Source of the DNA: Actibacterium naphthalenivorans
GTDB lineage: Bacteria > Pseudomonadota > Alphaproteobacteria > Rhodobacterales > Rhodobacteraceae
Reading direction: 5' to 3'
Assembly (NCBI RefSeq): GCF_014196965.1
Contig: NZ_JACIEQ010000003.1
Span: forward strand, 1 to 64,000
Length of the DNA: 64,000 nucleotides
Under the pieces are notes generated by a model. That model saw nothing but the letters and a program-made list of their open reading frames with translations. It made no database searches and was not told where the DNA came from. Both the position numbers and the translations under genes were made by a program. Shown in pieces: positions 16,807-25,360 of the stretch. The stretch's first letter is position 1, and each line of letters opens with the position of its first letter.

Positions 16807-17568
16807 CTATCCCAGCCAATACATCCGGATCGGCATCCAGATCGCCATGGCGATCATCATCAGGTTTTCGCTCAGCGAGACGAAGCCGAGCGGCACGTTA
16901 CTCGATCCGCCAACGCAGGCGCATTTCAGTTCGCGCTTGTCGATGTAGACCGCCTTGAAGACCGAGACCGCGCCGACCGTGCCGATAAAGAGCGCGACCG
17001 GCGCTGCGACCCAGATCAGGGCACCCGCGATCATCAGGATGCCGGCTAGGGCCTCACCGAACGGGTAGACGTATCCGTATCGGACCCAGCGGCGCGCCAG
17101 CAGGTCGTAGTTCAGGAACATCGTCGAGAAGCTCTCGACGTCTTGCAGCTTCTGGACCGCCAGCAGGCACATGCTGATCGCGATGAACCATTCGAACGCC
17201 CGGATGCTGAGCAAGGTCCCGAACGCATACCAGCTGACCGCGAGGGCCATGAGGAAGGCGACCGAAAAGACCGCGATGACCGGCTGATAGCTGGTCTCGC
17301 CTTCGTCCTTGACCTCCTGCCCGAAGTGCTCGCGCAGGTCGTCGTAGCCGCCGATGCGCTCGTCGCCGACGAAGATCTGGGGGGTCGTGTCGACGTCGTA
17401 CTCTCTTTTGAACGCTTCGGTCTCGTCGCGGGTCTTGAGGTGGTGATCCTCGACCGTGAATCCGTGGCGTTCGAGCAGGTCCTTTGACTTGAGCCCGTAG
17501 GGGCAGAGGTGATCGGGCATCACCATCCGGTAGAGCGTTGCGGTCTTGCCGCTCTGATCCAGTGCCAT
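16807..17568 (-). CDS. Glutaredoxin domain fused to a MauE/DoxX-like membrane domain
   Basis: These 253 residues start at ATG after AAGGAGGCTC. The first ~85 residues are glutaredoxin-like, with CPYG (22-25) and 'TTPQIFVGDERIGGYDDL'. Four or five membrane segments follow, with 'YPFGEALAGILMIAG' and 'KRELKCACVGGSSNVPLG', the pattern of MauE/DoxX proteins. The fusion suggests electron transfer between cytosolic thiols and a membrane Cys pair. It is found in metal-resistance clusters; the substrate here is not known. Confidence 0.85.
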   Translation of the reverse strand: MALDQSGKTATLYRMVMPDHLCPYGLKSKDLLERHGFTVEDHHLKTRDETEAFKREYDVDTTPQIFVGDERIGGYDDLREHFGQEVKDEGETSYQPVIAVFSVAFLMALAVSWYAFGTLLSIRAFEWFIAISMCLLAVQKLQDVESFSTMFLNYDLLARRWVRYGYVYPFGEALAGILMIAGALIWVAAPVALFIGTVGAVSVFKAVYIDKRELKCACVGGSSNVPLGFVSLSENLMMIAMAIWMPIRMYWLG

Positions 17569-17603
17569 GTGGAGCCTCCTTCGAGAAGTTCGATTCTCCT
17601 ATT

Positions 17604-18067
17604 TCAATCGGCCTGGCATCCATAGAAGCCGCGATAGCCAACCGTCGGTCCCTGATCGAGCTCGAAGACGAGCTCGGCGTCCGAACGCCAGTCGGCCTCG
17701 TCCCCGAGCGGACGGACGGTCATGGTGACGCCCAGTGCAGTGAACTCGAGACCGCCATCGGTCTCAGCGCCCGCCTCGAGGGGCACGAGCACGCCGTTGA
17801 GCTTCGTGGCTGCCAGGCCGCCCTCCGACGCCCACAGGATCGGATCGGTCTCGAGGCTGCGGTTGAAGACGCAGCGGGGGCCGAGCGGCGTTTGACGGAA
17901 CGGTGCATCGTGGTGTCAAGCGTCCACCGGACCGCGTCCGCGTGCTGGTCGGATGCCGCCACGTTGTAGGCGCCCGTGTAGGCGATGGTGAGCCAGACCG
18001 CGACAGCCACGAGGAGCGTCCCGATGATGCCGCCGATGATCCCAATGGCCAATGGATGCTTCTGCAT
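17604..18067 (-). pseudogene. Frameshifted or fused gene: membrane-anchored N-terminus with a DUF-like C-terminus
   Basis: The first frame starts MQKHPLAIG and gives a membrane helix, then 'YNVAASDQHADAVRW' and 'TTMHRSVKRR'. This is a leader typical of small cytochrome c genes of metal clusters, but no CxxCH follows. The second frame is open from about 17911 and reads 'RQTPLGPRCVFN', 'GVLVPLEAG' and 'GYRGFYGCQAD'. The switch lies near 17890-17910. Either a single-base frameshift broke one gene, or a deletion joined the start of a cytochrome gene to the end of another. It is first in the leftward unit facing the CsoR-like gene. Confidence 0.55.
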
Positions 18068-18126
18068 GAATGATCTCCCCTGCTGACCGCTGTGACGAAC
18101 CGGATTCTGTGCACGATCGCCCGAGG

Positions 18127-18141
18127 TACTCCTCTGGAGTA
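18127..18141. promoter_or_regulatory. Perfect dyad TACTCC-N3-GGAGTA, candidate metal-repressor operator
   Basis: The 6+3+6 palindrome lies in the 163-base gap between the leftward metal genes (start 18067) and the rightward CsoR-like gene (start 18231). CsoR/RcnR and MerR-type copper regulators bind G/C-tract dyads of this general kind. Assignment to the adjacent regulator is inferred from position. Confidence 0.55.
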
Positions 18142-18230
18142 TGCTTCTTAAACAGGAGGCCGCCGCCGTTGTTCCCGGAAACTTTTCAGGTCAGAGGTGG
18201 TTCATCCGGCACGAACCGAGGCTTTGAACG

Positions 18231-18503
18231 ATGAAAGATCGCAAGCAGGACGCACTTCAGCGGCTTGCCCGCCTTGGGGGCCAAGTGCGCGGCGTCGCGC
18301 GGATGATTGAGCAGGACCACTACTGAATCAACATCCTGAACCAGGCGCTCGCGGTCCGTTCCGCGCTTTCGCAGGTCGAGATGTTGATCCTTCAGGATCA
18401 TTCGGATGGATGCGTGGAAGACGCAATTCTAGCGTCTGTCCCAGAGGAACAGCGCCAGAAGTTTCGTGAGCTAGTCAACGTGTTCGAAAAGGTCTGTCGG
18501 TAG
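18231..18503 (+). pseudogene. CsoR/FrmR-family metal repressor with TGA at the first metal-binding Cys codon
   Basis: Read through one stop, the 90-residue product is a CsoR-type all-helical repressor: 'RLARLGGQVRGVARMIEQDHY', stop, then 'INILNQALAVRSAL' and a C-terminal helix. In this family the residue after the Tyr is the invariant metal-ligand Cys; here codon 32 (18324-18326) is TGA, one base from TGC. The other two ligands of copper CsoR proteins are kept (His57 and Cys61, pattern HxxxC). GAGG precedes the ATG. Simple inactivation is most likely, which would leave the copper genes derepressed; readthrough or selenocysteine is possible but unproven. Confidence 0.8.
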
Positions 18504-18657
18504 CGGCGGATGGTTCTAATACAGATATTTATAACAATGACTTAGGGTGGAGAGGGTTGGATTTCAGGCCCGTCCCCTCCGGCAGACCGCCTTCGCGACT
18601 GAAACCCGGCCTGCGCGCGAAGCGCTGGCTGATACCTTGCCGTTTGCTCTGTCCATT

Positions 18658-19299
18658 TTACTTCTCATTGATCAGCTTTGTTGCCGTTGCCTTGATAATG
18701 TCGAAGCCTTTGCGGACGTCCTCGTTCTCCGGGCTCAGGAAGTGTTGCAGGGCGATGCCGAATGAGGCGGAGAGGATGAAGCGGGTCACCGCAGTGGCCG
18801 AGAAGCTGTCCGCGCGCGCGCTGTCGGTCTCGTCGCGCACGATGCGGCTTTGCATGATCTGCGCGACGCCCGAGGTGAAACCGGCCACCTCCGCCTGGAA
18901 GTCCGGCGAACTCATCGCGAAGTTGAAGAATTCCAGGAAGTTCCGGTAGGTGTCGGGGCTGTCATTGAGAACCGAGGCGTTGTAATCGACAAGCGCGCCC
19001 ATCCGTTCCGCCATGGTATCATGCCCGCGAAGCCGGGTGTCGAGGCCCTCCATATAGCCCTGCTGCATGCGCTTGAGAACCGCGGCAAAGAGGCTGTCCT
19101 TGTTGCCGTAATAGTAGCTGAGCTGGCTGAGCACGACGCCGGCTTCCTCGGCGATCCCGCGCAGGGTGACCGCGCCGCAGCCGCGCGTCGCGATCGAGCG
19201 GAACGCGGCGTCCAGAATGCGTTCCGCCGCAGCCTCGCCCTTGGCGCTCGCGGCGGCGTCCTCAAAGCCAGAGTATCCTGTGGTTTTCACCCTCGGCAT
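18658..19299 (-). CDS. TetR/AcrR-family transcriptional regulator
   Basis: This protein has 213 residues, starting at MPRVKTTGYSG; an upstream in-frame Met exists but is less likely. The N-terminal HTH region reads 'ERILDAAFRSIATRGCGAVTLRGIAEEAGV' followed by 'LSYYYGNKDSLFAAVL', the classic TetR signature. The C-terminal ligand domain is not assignable. It lies 61 bases downstream of the small glycine-rich membrane gene, on the same strand as the AAA+ and membrane-protein genes, and probably regulates them. The palindrome at 22711-22720 is a candidate operator. Confidence 0.9.
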   Translation of the reverse strand: MPRVKTTGYSGFEDAAASAKGEAAAERILDAAFRSIATRGCGAVTLRGIAEEAGVVLSQLSYYYGNKDSLFAAVLKRMQQGYMEGLDTRLRGHDTMAERMGALVDYNASVLNDSPDTYRNFLEFFNFAMSSPDFQAEVAGFTSGVAQIMQSRIVRDETDSARADSFSATAVTRFILSASFGIALQHFLSPENEDVRKGFDIIKATATKLINEK

Positions 19300-19360
19300 C
19301 ACGCCCCTCCTGTTCCCGTCAGATCGACCTGCCGAGTGAAGAGACCGAGCCGTTCCCACT

Positions 19361-19636
19361 TCAGCGGCCGCGCAATTTCCTGATGATCGTCACGATAATG
19401 GCCGTAGCGATCGCACCGCCCGCGAGGCCGCCACCCGCATCGCCCAGCATCGCGAAAAACGAGTTTTCGTTACCGACGATCATACCGACCACCTGACCGA
19501 GAACAAGCCCTCCGGCGCCCCCGGCGGTGATTTTGACCGTCTGCCTGATGTCTTCCCATTTACGATTGGCGCTGATCATTTGGCCGCCAAAGATGCCCAT
19601 GGCGAGCTGGACGACGAGTGTAACGAACACTTCCAT
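19361..19636 (-). CDS. Small glycine-zipper membrane protein
   Basis: These 91 residues carry an N-terminal helix and two further hydrophobic stretches with Gly-rich spacing ('GGAGGLVLGQVVGMIVG' and 'GDAGGGLAGGAIATAI'). It ends with a basic tail, RKLRGR. The pattern resembles GlsB/YeaQ/YmgE-type stress membrane proteins but the match is loose. It sits between the AAA+ gene and the TetR gene, all in one direction. Confidence 0.65.
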   Translation of the reverse strand: MEVFVTLVVQLAMGIFGGQMISANRKWEDIRQTVKITAGGAGGLVLGQVVGMIVGNENSFFAMLGDAGGGLAGGAIATAIIVTIIRKLRGR

Positions 19637-19733
19637 TCAATATGCCTCTTTCATGTCGTGAAAACCGTGTTTGACGCGGGGTTTGACACGGGCGGGGGGC
19701 CAGTCACGGGATCGCCGCCCATGCACTGGTCTC

Positions 19734-21881
19734 TCATCTTTTGTTTTCACCCGGATGCTTGCTGTGTCTGACTGCCTTCAACGCCGTGTCGAAATGGGCG
19801 GCCGAAATCGGGAACGGCGCGAAATCCTGGCCGTGCTGAGCCTCGATCGACGCCGCTATCGCCTGCATCTTGGCCCTCTGGCAGAGCGCCGCCAGATCCG
19901 CGCCGTTGAGGCCCTGGGCCGCCTCGGCGATGCGGGCGAGATCGACATCCCCGTCAAGGGGAGCGTTTTGGCAGTGCACCTTGAGAATGGCAAGACGTGC
20001 GTCCCGGTCAGGCTCCGGCAGGTCGATGACAAGATCGAACCGGCCCGGCCTCAGCAACGCCTGGTCGATGATATCGGGCCGGTTGGTGGCGGCCAGGACG
20101 ACGACCCCGGAGCTGCCATCAATCGCGTCGAGTTCAAGCAGGAACTGACCGACCATACGATCGCCGATCTGGCCATCGCCGGTGCTCTTGCCACGGGTCG
20201 GCGCAATCGCGTCAAGCTCGTCGAAAAAGAGGATCGAGGGCGCCGACTGACGGGCGCGGCGGAACACGTCGCGGATGCCGCGTTCGGATTCGCCCACCCA
20301 TTTGGACAGGAGCTCGGGGCCGCGCGCGACAATGAAATTCACCTCCGTCGTCGTGCCGACCGCCTGCGCCAGCAACGTCTTGCCCGTGCCCGATCCGCCG
20401 GTCAGCAGAATGCCCTTGGGCGCATGGGCGCCAGCATGCCGGAACCGGGCGCCGTAGAGCAGCGGCCAGTCGATCGCCTGTTGCAGCAGGCGCTTTTCCT
20501 TCGCCAGTCCCCCGATGTCGTCCCATTGGGTCTCCGCGATATCCGTCGAGAGTTCGCGGATGGTGGACAGGCGAAAACTTGCCAGCGCGTCCTGAAAATG
20601 CGCCATCGTGACAAAAAGCGGCGCGCGCGTATCGCCGCTCTGATCGCCTCTTTGACTGTCGCGCGCGCTGGCCATGCCCGCCTCCCGGCAAAGCGCGGCC
20701 AGATCGGCCCCCAGAAAGCCATGCGTCACGGCGGCCACCCGCTCCAGATCCACATCGGCAGACAGGGGCATGAACCGCGTGTGGATGTCGAGGATTTCAC
20801 GCCGTCCCGCCTTGGTCGGCGGGTTGATCGAAATCTCGCGGTCAAAGCGGCCCGGCCGCCGCAGCGCCGGGTCAACGGCATTGGGCAGGTTGGTCGCGGC
20901 CATGACCACCACCTTGCCGCGCGAGGTCACGCCATCCATCAGCGCGAGAAGCTGGCCCACGACCCGCTTTTCGACCTCGCCCAGCACCGTTTCCCGGTTC
21001 GGGACAAGGGCATCGATCTCGTCGATGAACAGGATGGTGGCCGGGTGTTTCTGTGCCTCTTCAAAGACTTTTCGCAAGACCTCCTCGGACTCGCCATAAT
21101 GTTTCTGGATGACTTCGGGGCCGTTAATCGACAGGAAGAAGGCATCGGTCTGTTGGGCGATGGCGCGGGCGATCAGGGTCTTGCCGCAGCCCGGGGGGCC
21201 ATAGAGCAGCAACCCGCGCGGCGCCTCGACGCCAAGCTGCGCGAAGATTTCGGGGCGCCGCAAGGGCAGTTCGACCATCTCGCGGATACGGGCGATCTCG
21301 GTGGAGAGGCCGCCGACATCCTGATAGGACACCCGTCTGTTGCGGGGATCGACGACGGAAATCGACGTCTCCCGATCAACCAGGACCGGCCCGGGGGGCA
21401 CGGTTTCGACCACACGCAGACACGCGCCGTCCTGCTCGATCAGGGTGCCGCGCATCAGCACGCGCTCATTGAGCGTCTGCATGTCGGGAACAGGTATGGG
21501 CCGGGGTGTGGCGCTGTCTTCGGCACCGAAGAAGCGCGCCAAAGCGCCGCCCTTTGCCGGGGGTTCGCGGTCCACGACGCCAAACACGATGCGCGTGGCA
21601 GGTGTCGGCTGCACCGCTTCGATAGTTACTGCGCCCGTTCCTGCGCCAGTCGCCGCGCCAAGCATCGGAGCGAGGGCAAGATGTCCCCGCGCGATGTCCT
21701 TATGCGCCACAAGGCGGCCAGCCGCCCGCGCCACCGCCGTGACCATCACGCAATCGCCGTCCCTCCAGCCCCGCGCCGCCATATCGTCAGGGTTCAGCGC
21801 AACGTGATCGCCCCTCCCGCCGGATGTGGCGGGAGGGGCGGAAAGCGTGAACGCCGCAAAGGCGTCGTCAGTCATCGTCAT
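19734..21881 (-). CDS. CDC48/p97-like protein with two AAA+ domains
   Basis: This protein has about 715 residues. The start chosen overlaps the membrane-protein stop (ATGA at 21881); MTDD at 21875 is an alternative. The N-terminal ~170 residues resemble the CDC48 double-psi barrel ([18 protein letters not shown]). The D1 domain has Walker A GPPGCGKT and Walker [11 protein letters not shown]. The D2 domain has the variant Walker A GGSGTGKT and Walker [11 protein letters not shown], with RPGRFD motifs in both. CDC48-like ATPases use ATP to unfold or remodel proteins. They are occasional in bacteria, and pairing with a membrane protein suggests a membrane-linked target. Confidence 0.92.
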   Translation of the reverse strand: MTMTDDAFAAFTLSAPPATSGGRGDHVALNPDDMAARGWRDGDCVMVTAVARAAGRLVAHKDIARGHLALAPMLGAATGAGTGAVTIEAVQPTPATRIVFGVVDREPPAKGGALARFFGAEDSATPRPIPVPDMQTLNERVLMRGTLIEQDGACLRVVETVPPGPVLVDRETSISVVDPRNRRVSYQDVGGLSTEIARIREMVELPLRRPEIFAQLGVEAPRGLLLYGPPGCGKTLIARAIAQQTDAFFLSINGPEVIQKHYGESEEVLRKVFEEAQKHPATILFIDEIDALVPNRETVLGEVEKRVVGQLLALMDGVTSRGKVVVMAATNLPNAVDPALRRPGRFDREISINPPTKAGRREILDIHTRFMPLSADVDLERVAAVTHGFLGADLAALCREAGMASARDSQRGDQSGDTRAPLFVTMAHFQDALASFRLSTIRELSTDIAETQWDDIGGLAKEKRLLQQAIDWPLLYGARFRHAGAHAPKGILLTGGSGTGKTLLAQAVGTTTEVNFIVARGPELLSKWVGESERGIRDVFRRARQSAPSILFFDELDAIAPTRGKSTGDGQIGDRMVGQFLLELDAIDGSSGVVVLAATNRPDIIDQALLRPGRFDLVIDLPEPDRDARLAILKVHCQNAPLDGDVDLARIAEAAQGLNGADLAALCQRAKMQAIAASIEAQHGQDFAPFPISAAHFDTALKAVRHSKHPGENKR

Positions 21882-22624
21882 CCCTGACTGCGGCTGATGG
21901 CCTGGCCTATGCCCGGCACCGCAGGGATGCGCACGCGCTTGATGTCCTTCACCATGTACGGACCGAAGGCGAAGGTGAACAGGCCATAGCTGATAAAGGC
22001 GACATGGAAGGACCAGTAACCGTTCAGTGCGAAGATGCCTGTCTTGAAGTAGGGCAGGAAGGTCAGCGGCAGGAACGACAGACCCGAGAACATCGCAAGC
22101 GACGCCACCCATTTCGGCACCAGTCCGGGTTTTTCCTTGTCGGTCATGACCATGATGAAGATGGCGGCCACCTCGATGGTGGTGATCCAGTAGGTCATGT
22201 CAAAGAAATACCAGGCAATGAAATGAACCATCTTGATTGTTTCAGGATCGGCAACCCCGGCCACTTCGGCGCACCAGGCCCACATCGCGGGGACGAACAT
22301 CAGCACCCAGCCGGTCAGAAGGCCGCCGCACAGCTGAATAAGAGACAGGATCGGGACCGTCTCGCGCCGCCACATCTGAACGCTTACCTGACAGGCCCAG
22401 ACCAGATAGAGAATGCCGAAAGCGGTTGAGAGGCTTTGCCCGAGCAGGATACGATCCTGATATTTCAGGTAGAAATTATCGACGAGTTCCTGCGCCGTGA
22501 ACGACGGATCGGGCGGCGGATAGTTATGCGCCATGACCACCCAGGCCAGGCCATAAAGCACGACAAACGCCGGGCCGCACCATGCCGCCAGTATTTGAAT
22601 TTGACGCGTTAATTTTTCATCCAT
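21878..22624 (-). CDS. Polytopic membrane protein coupled to the CDC48-like ATPase
   Basis: These 248 residues start at MDEKLTRQIQ. There are about seven hydrophobic segments, among them 'CGPAFVVLYGLAWVVM', 'LIQLCGGLLTGWVLMFVP' and 'FFDMTYWITTIEVAAIFIMV'. I do not recognise the family. The stop overlaps the start of the AAA+ gene by 4 bases, so the products are probably made together. Related proteins occur near steroid or terpenoid degradation genes, but no such genes are here. Confidence 0.7.
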   Translation of the reverse strand: MDEKLTRQIQILAAWCGPAFVVLYGLAWVVMAHNYPPPDPSFTAQELVDNFYLKYQDRILLGQSLSTAFGILYLVWACQVSVQMWRRETVPILSLIQLCGGLLTGWVLMFVPAMWAWCAEVAGVADPETIKMVHFIAWYFFDMTYWITTIEVAAIFIMVMTDKEKPGLVPKWVASLAMFSGLSFLPLTFLPYFKTGIFALNGYWSFHVAFISYGLFTFAFGPYMVKDIKRVRIPAVPGIGQAISRSQG

Positions 22625-22710
22625 GACGGACCTCCGAGGGGTAAGGTTCAAGCGCCGGCGCTGGCGAGCCCGCAGAACGGACTCCCGACAACTCACCCTC
22701 AAATATCAGA

Positions 22711-22720
22711 CGGACGTCCG
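22711..22720. promoter_or_regulatory. Perfect palindrome CGGACGTCCG, candidate TetR operator
   Basis: The 10-base perfect dyad lies 87 bases upstream of the membrane-protein start, within the presumed promoter of the membrane-protein/AAA+ unit. TetR regulators bind short dyads like this. The link to the TetR gene at 18658-19299 is inferred. Confidence 0.4.
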
Positions 22721-22846
22721 ATTGTCCACGCAAATGCCGAAATGGACGCCGCAGCGCCACGGCAGAGAAAAAGCACAATGAACTGAAGGCGTTGCCCACC
22801 TCAACCAGAACCTGTTTCCGCCCCTGTGCCATGCTCACCTCTGATC

Positions 22847-22966
22847 GCGGCATGGCGCGATGACTTCAACCATCACCGCCCGCGTTCAAGCCTCGCCGGC
22901 CGGACACCGGTGGAATATGTTAACCGCTCAAAGAAAGACCAACCCCTGAACAGAGCTAACTTGTTG
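22847..22966 (+). pseudogene. Transposase C-terminal fragment (IS3-like integrase core)
   Basis: A frame reads 'AWRDDFNHHRPRSSLAGRTPVEYVNR' in form, matching the end of the DDE integrase core of IS3-family OrfB ('W..DYN..RPHSSLG..TP.E'). Upstream catalytic parts are absent, and no terminal inverted repeats are seen. It marks an old insertion upstream of the membrane-protein/AAA+ unit. Confidence 0.75.
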
Positions 22967-23269
22967 ACGCTGGCTTCAGGGGGAGAAGGTCACGATGACC
23001 TGGAGGGCATGCCGGATTGAGCGGACAAGAGTGGTTCTTCGGTACGCGCAGAGCCACGACCATACAACGCTTGAAATGAGGCAAAACCCCGGAACTCTGG
23101 CATCCGATCCAAATTCGCACCCAGCAGAAACGAAAACCGCAGGCCACAGCCGCCGGCATTTCACCGGGATGTCATCAGGTGCCTGCGATTGACCGGCACG
23201 CCTTGCTCATCTTCAACAAACAGCAGAACTCTGATCAAGCTGCGGGGTTGCAGGGCTATCTGCCCCGCC
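22967..23269. other. Stretch without a recognised gene
   Basis: These 303 bases between the transposase remnant and ychF hold only short overlapping frames that match nothing I know. They probably include further insertion-sequence debris. Confidence 0.5.
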
Positions 23270-24367
23270 TCAGCCGCTGAACAGAAAGTGCAGAACGTCG
23301 CCGTCCTTCACCACATAGCCCTTGCCCTCTGCCCGCATCTTGCCCGCGTCCTTGGCGCCCTGTTCGCCGCCACAGGCAACGAAATCGTCATAGGCGATGG
23401 TTTCGGCGCGGATGAAGCCGCGTTCGAAATCACCGTGGATCACCCCCGCCGCCTGCGGTGCGCGCGTGCCTTTGGCAATGGTCCAGGCGCGGGCCTCTTT
23501 CGGGCCTACGGTGAAATAGGTCTGCAGGTCGAGCAGTTCATAACCCGCGCGGATCAGCCGATCGAGGCCCGCCTCGGTCAGCCCCAGTTCGTCGAGGAAC
23601 ATCGCCGCCTCTTCGGCGTCGAGCTGGCTGATCTCCTCTTCGATCCGGGCCGAGATGACAACCGAAGCGGCCCCCTGCGCGGCCGCCATTTCCTCTACCC
23701 GCTGCGAATGGGCGTTGCCGGCGGCGGCTTCATCCTCGGCCACATTACAGACATAGAGGATGGGTTTGGAGGTCAGCAGTTGCAGCATGTCCCACGCCTT
23801 GCGGTCATCCTCGGCCACCTCGACGGTGCGGGCGGGTTTGCCGTCTTCCAGCGCGGCCAGCGCGGCTTTCAGCAGGCGTTCCTGCTGCACCGCGTCCTTG
23901 TCGCCGCCGCGGATCTTGCGCACGATGTTTTGCAGCCGCTTCTCGATCGATTCCATATCAGCCAGCATCAGCTCGGTCTCGATGGTCTGGGCATCTTCCA
24001 CCGGGTCCACCCGGCCTTCGACATGGGTCACGTCGCCGTCTTCGAAACAGCGCAGCACATGGGCGATGGCATCGCATTCGCGGATATTGGCCAGAAACTG
24101 GTTGCCCAGCCCCTCGCCCTTGCTGGCGCCTTTCACCAGACCGGCAATATCGACAAAGGTCATCCGCGTGGGGATGATCTGCTTTGATGCCGCGATCTCG
24201 GCCAGCCTGTCGAGCCGCGCATCGGGCACCGCCACCTCCCCCACATTGGGCTCGATCGTGCAGAAGGGGAAATTGGCGGCCTGCGCCGCAGCCGTTTTCG
24301 TCAGCGCGTTGAACAGCGTCGACTTGCCCACATTGGGCAGCCCTACGATCCCGGTCTTGAAGCCCAT
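23270..24367 (-). CDS. ychF: Redox-regulated ATPase YchF (Obg-like)
   Basis: This protein of 365 residues starts at [16 protein letters not shown]. It shows the OLA1/YchF features: G1 NVGKST, G2/G3 with '[20 protein letters not shown]', an inserted coiled coil, and the C-terminal TGS domain ('[16 protein letters not shown]', '[17 protein letters not shown]'). YchF hydrolyses ATP rather than GTP and associates with ribosomes in stress responses. The length is normal for the family. It is divergently placed from trpA, 122 bases away. Confidence 0.97.
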   Translation of the reverse strand: MGFKTGIVGLPNVGKSTLFNALTKTAAAQAANFPFCTIEPNVGEVAVPDARLDRLAEIAASKQIIPTRMTFVDIAGLVKGASKGEGLGNQFLANIRECDAIAHVLRCFEDGDVTHVEGRVDPVEDAQTIETELMLADMESIEKRLQNIVRKIRGGDKDAVQQERLLKAALAALEDGKPARTVEVAEDDRKAWDMLQLLTSKPILYVCNVAEDEAAAGNAHSQRVEEMAAAQGAASVVISARIEEEISQLDAEEAAMFLDELGLTEAGLDRLIRAGYELLDLQTYFTVGPKEARAWTIAKGTRAPQAAGVIHGDFERGFIRAETIAYDDFVACGGEQGAKDAGKMRAEGKGYVVKDGDVLHFLFSG

Positions 24368-24488
24368 GGCCCTCTCCTTGGCGTGCAATCGCGCGCATGT
24401 AGGGGCGCCGGGGTGCAGAGGTCAAGCCGGGCATTGATTTTCCGCCCCTTATACCGCAAACCGCCATGGATCAGACAATGAGGACACC

Positions 24489-25280
24489 ATGACCCGCATC
24501 GACCGCAAATTCGCCGCCCTGAAGGCCGAAGGGAAGAAGGCGTTCGTCGCCTATGTGATGGCGGGCGATCCAGATTACGATACCTCGCTGGAGATCATCA
24601 AGGGCCTGCCGGGCGCGGGTGTGGACATCATCGAGATGGGCATGCCCTTTACCGATCCGATGGCAGACGGCCCGACCATTCAGCTTGCCGGCCAGCGGGC
24701 GTTGGACGGTGGGCAGACACTGGAAAAGACGCTGGCGATGGCGCGCGAATTCCGCAAGGGCAATGATGAAACGCCGATCGTGATGATGGGATATTACAAC
24801 CCGATCTACAATCGCGGCGTGCCGAAGTTTCTTGAAGATGCGAAAGCGGCGGGGATCGACGGGCTGATCGTGGTGGACCTGCCGCCCGAAGAAGACGCGG
24901 AACTGTGCATTCCGGCAGCGAAGGCCGGGCTGAATTTCATCCGCCTGGCCACCCCCACCACCGATGACAAGCGCCTGCCCAAGGTGCTGCAGAACACCAG
25001 CGGCTTTCTCTACTACGTCTCGATCACCGGGATCACCGGCGCGGCTGCGCCGCAGGCCATCGACGTGGCACCGGAAGTGGCCCGGATCAAGGCGCAGACC
25101 GATCTGCCGGTCGTGGTGGGCTTCGGCATCCGCACGCCGGAGGCCGCCGAACAGATCGCGGGCATTGCGGATGGCGCGGTGGTCGGGTCTGCGATCGTCA
25201 AACTGATCGAAGAGCAACGCCCGCTGGACGAGATTCTGGCCTATGTCAAAAGCCTGGCGGATGGGGCGCACCGGGCCTGA
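24489..25280 (+). CDS. trpA: Tryptophan synthase alpha subunit
   Basis: These 263 residues form a TIM barrel that splits indole-3-glycerol phosphate to indole and glyceraldehyde 3-phosphate, passing indole to TrpB. Motifs seen are 'AYVMAGDPD', '[15 protein letters not shown]' with the catalytic Glu and Asp region, '[12 protein letters not shown]' and '[13 protein letters not shown]'. Length is standard. It stands alone here without trpB, as is common in Rhodobacterales, and is followed by a strong hairpin terminator. Confidence 0.97.
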   Translation: MTRIDRKFAALKAEGKKAFVAYVMAGDPDYDTSLEIIKGLPGAGVDIIEMGMPFTDPMADGPTIQLAGQRALDGGQTLEKTLAMAREFRKGNDETPIVMMGYYNPIYNRGVPKFLEDAKAAGIDGLIVVDLPPEEDAELCIPAAKAGLNFIRLATPTTDDKRLPKVLQNTSGFLYYVSITGITGAAAPQAIDVAPEVARIKAQTDLPVVVGFGIRTPEAAEQIAGIADGAVVGSAIVKLIEEQRPLDEILAYVKSLADGAHRA

Positions 25281-25310
25281 GCCACCGGGAACGCCGCATC
25301 ACGCAATGAA

Positions 25311-25338
25311 AAACCCGCGCACCAGGCGCGGGTTTTGT
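25311..25338. terminator. Bidirectional rho-independent terminator
   Basis: The stem AAACCCGCGC / GCGCGGGTTTT lies between the converging trpA and methylmalonyl-CoA mutase genes. It has A-tracts on one side and T-tracts on the other, so it can end both transcripts. Confidence 0.85.
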
Positions 25339-25360
25339 TCTTTCCGCATGAGTGGGGCAG

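Noticed and set aside
18350-18365. Hairpin after the CsoR TGA as a SECIS element
   Set aside because: The stem is only five pairs and its loop lies over 30 bases from the UGA; kept only as a remark, not as a feature.
19671-21887. Long open frame opposite the CDC48-like gene
   Set aside because: Shadow of the AAA+ gene in GC-rich DNA; no recognisable motif.
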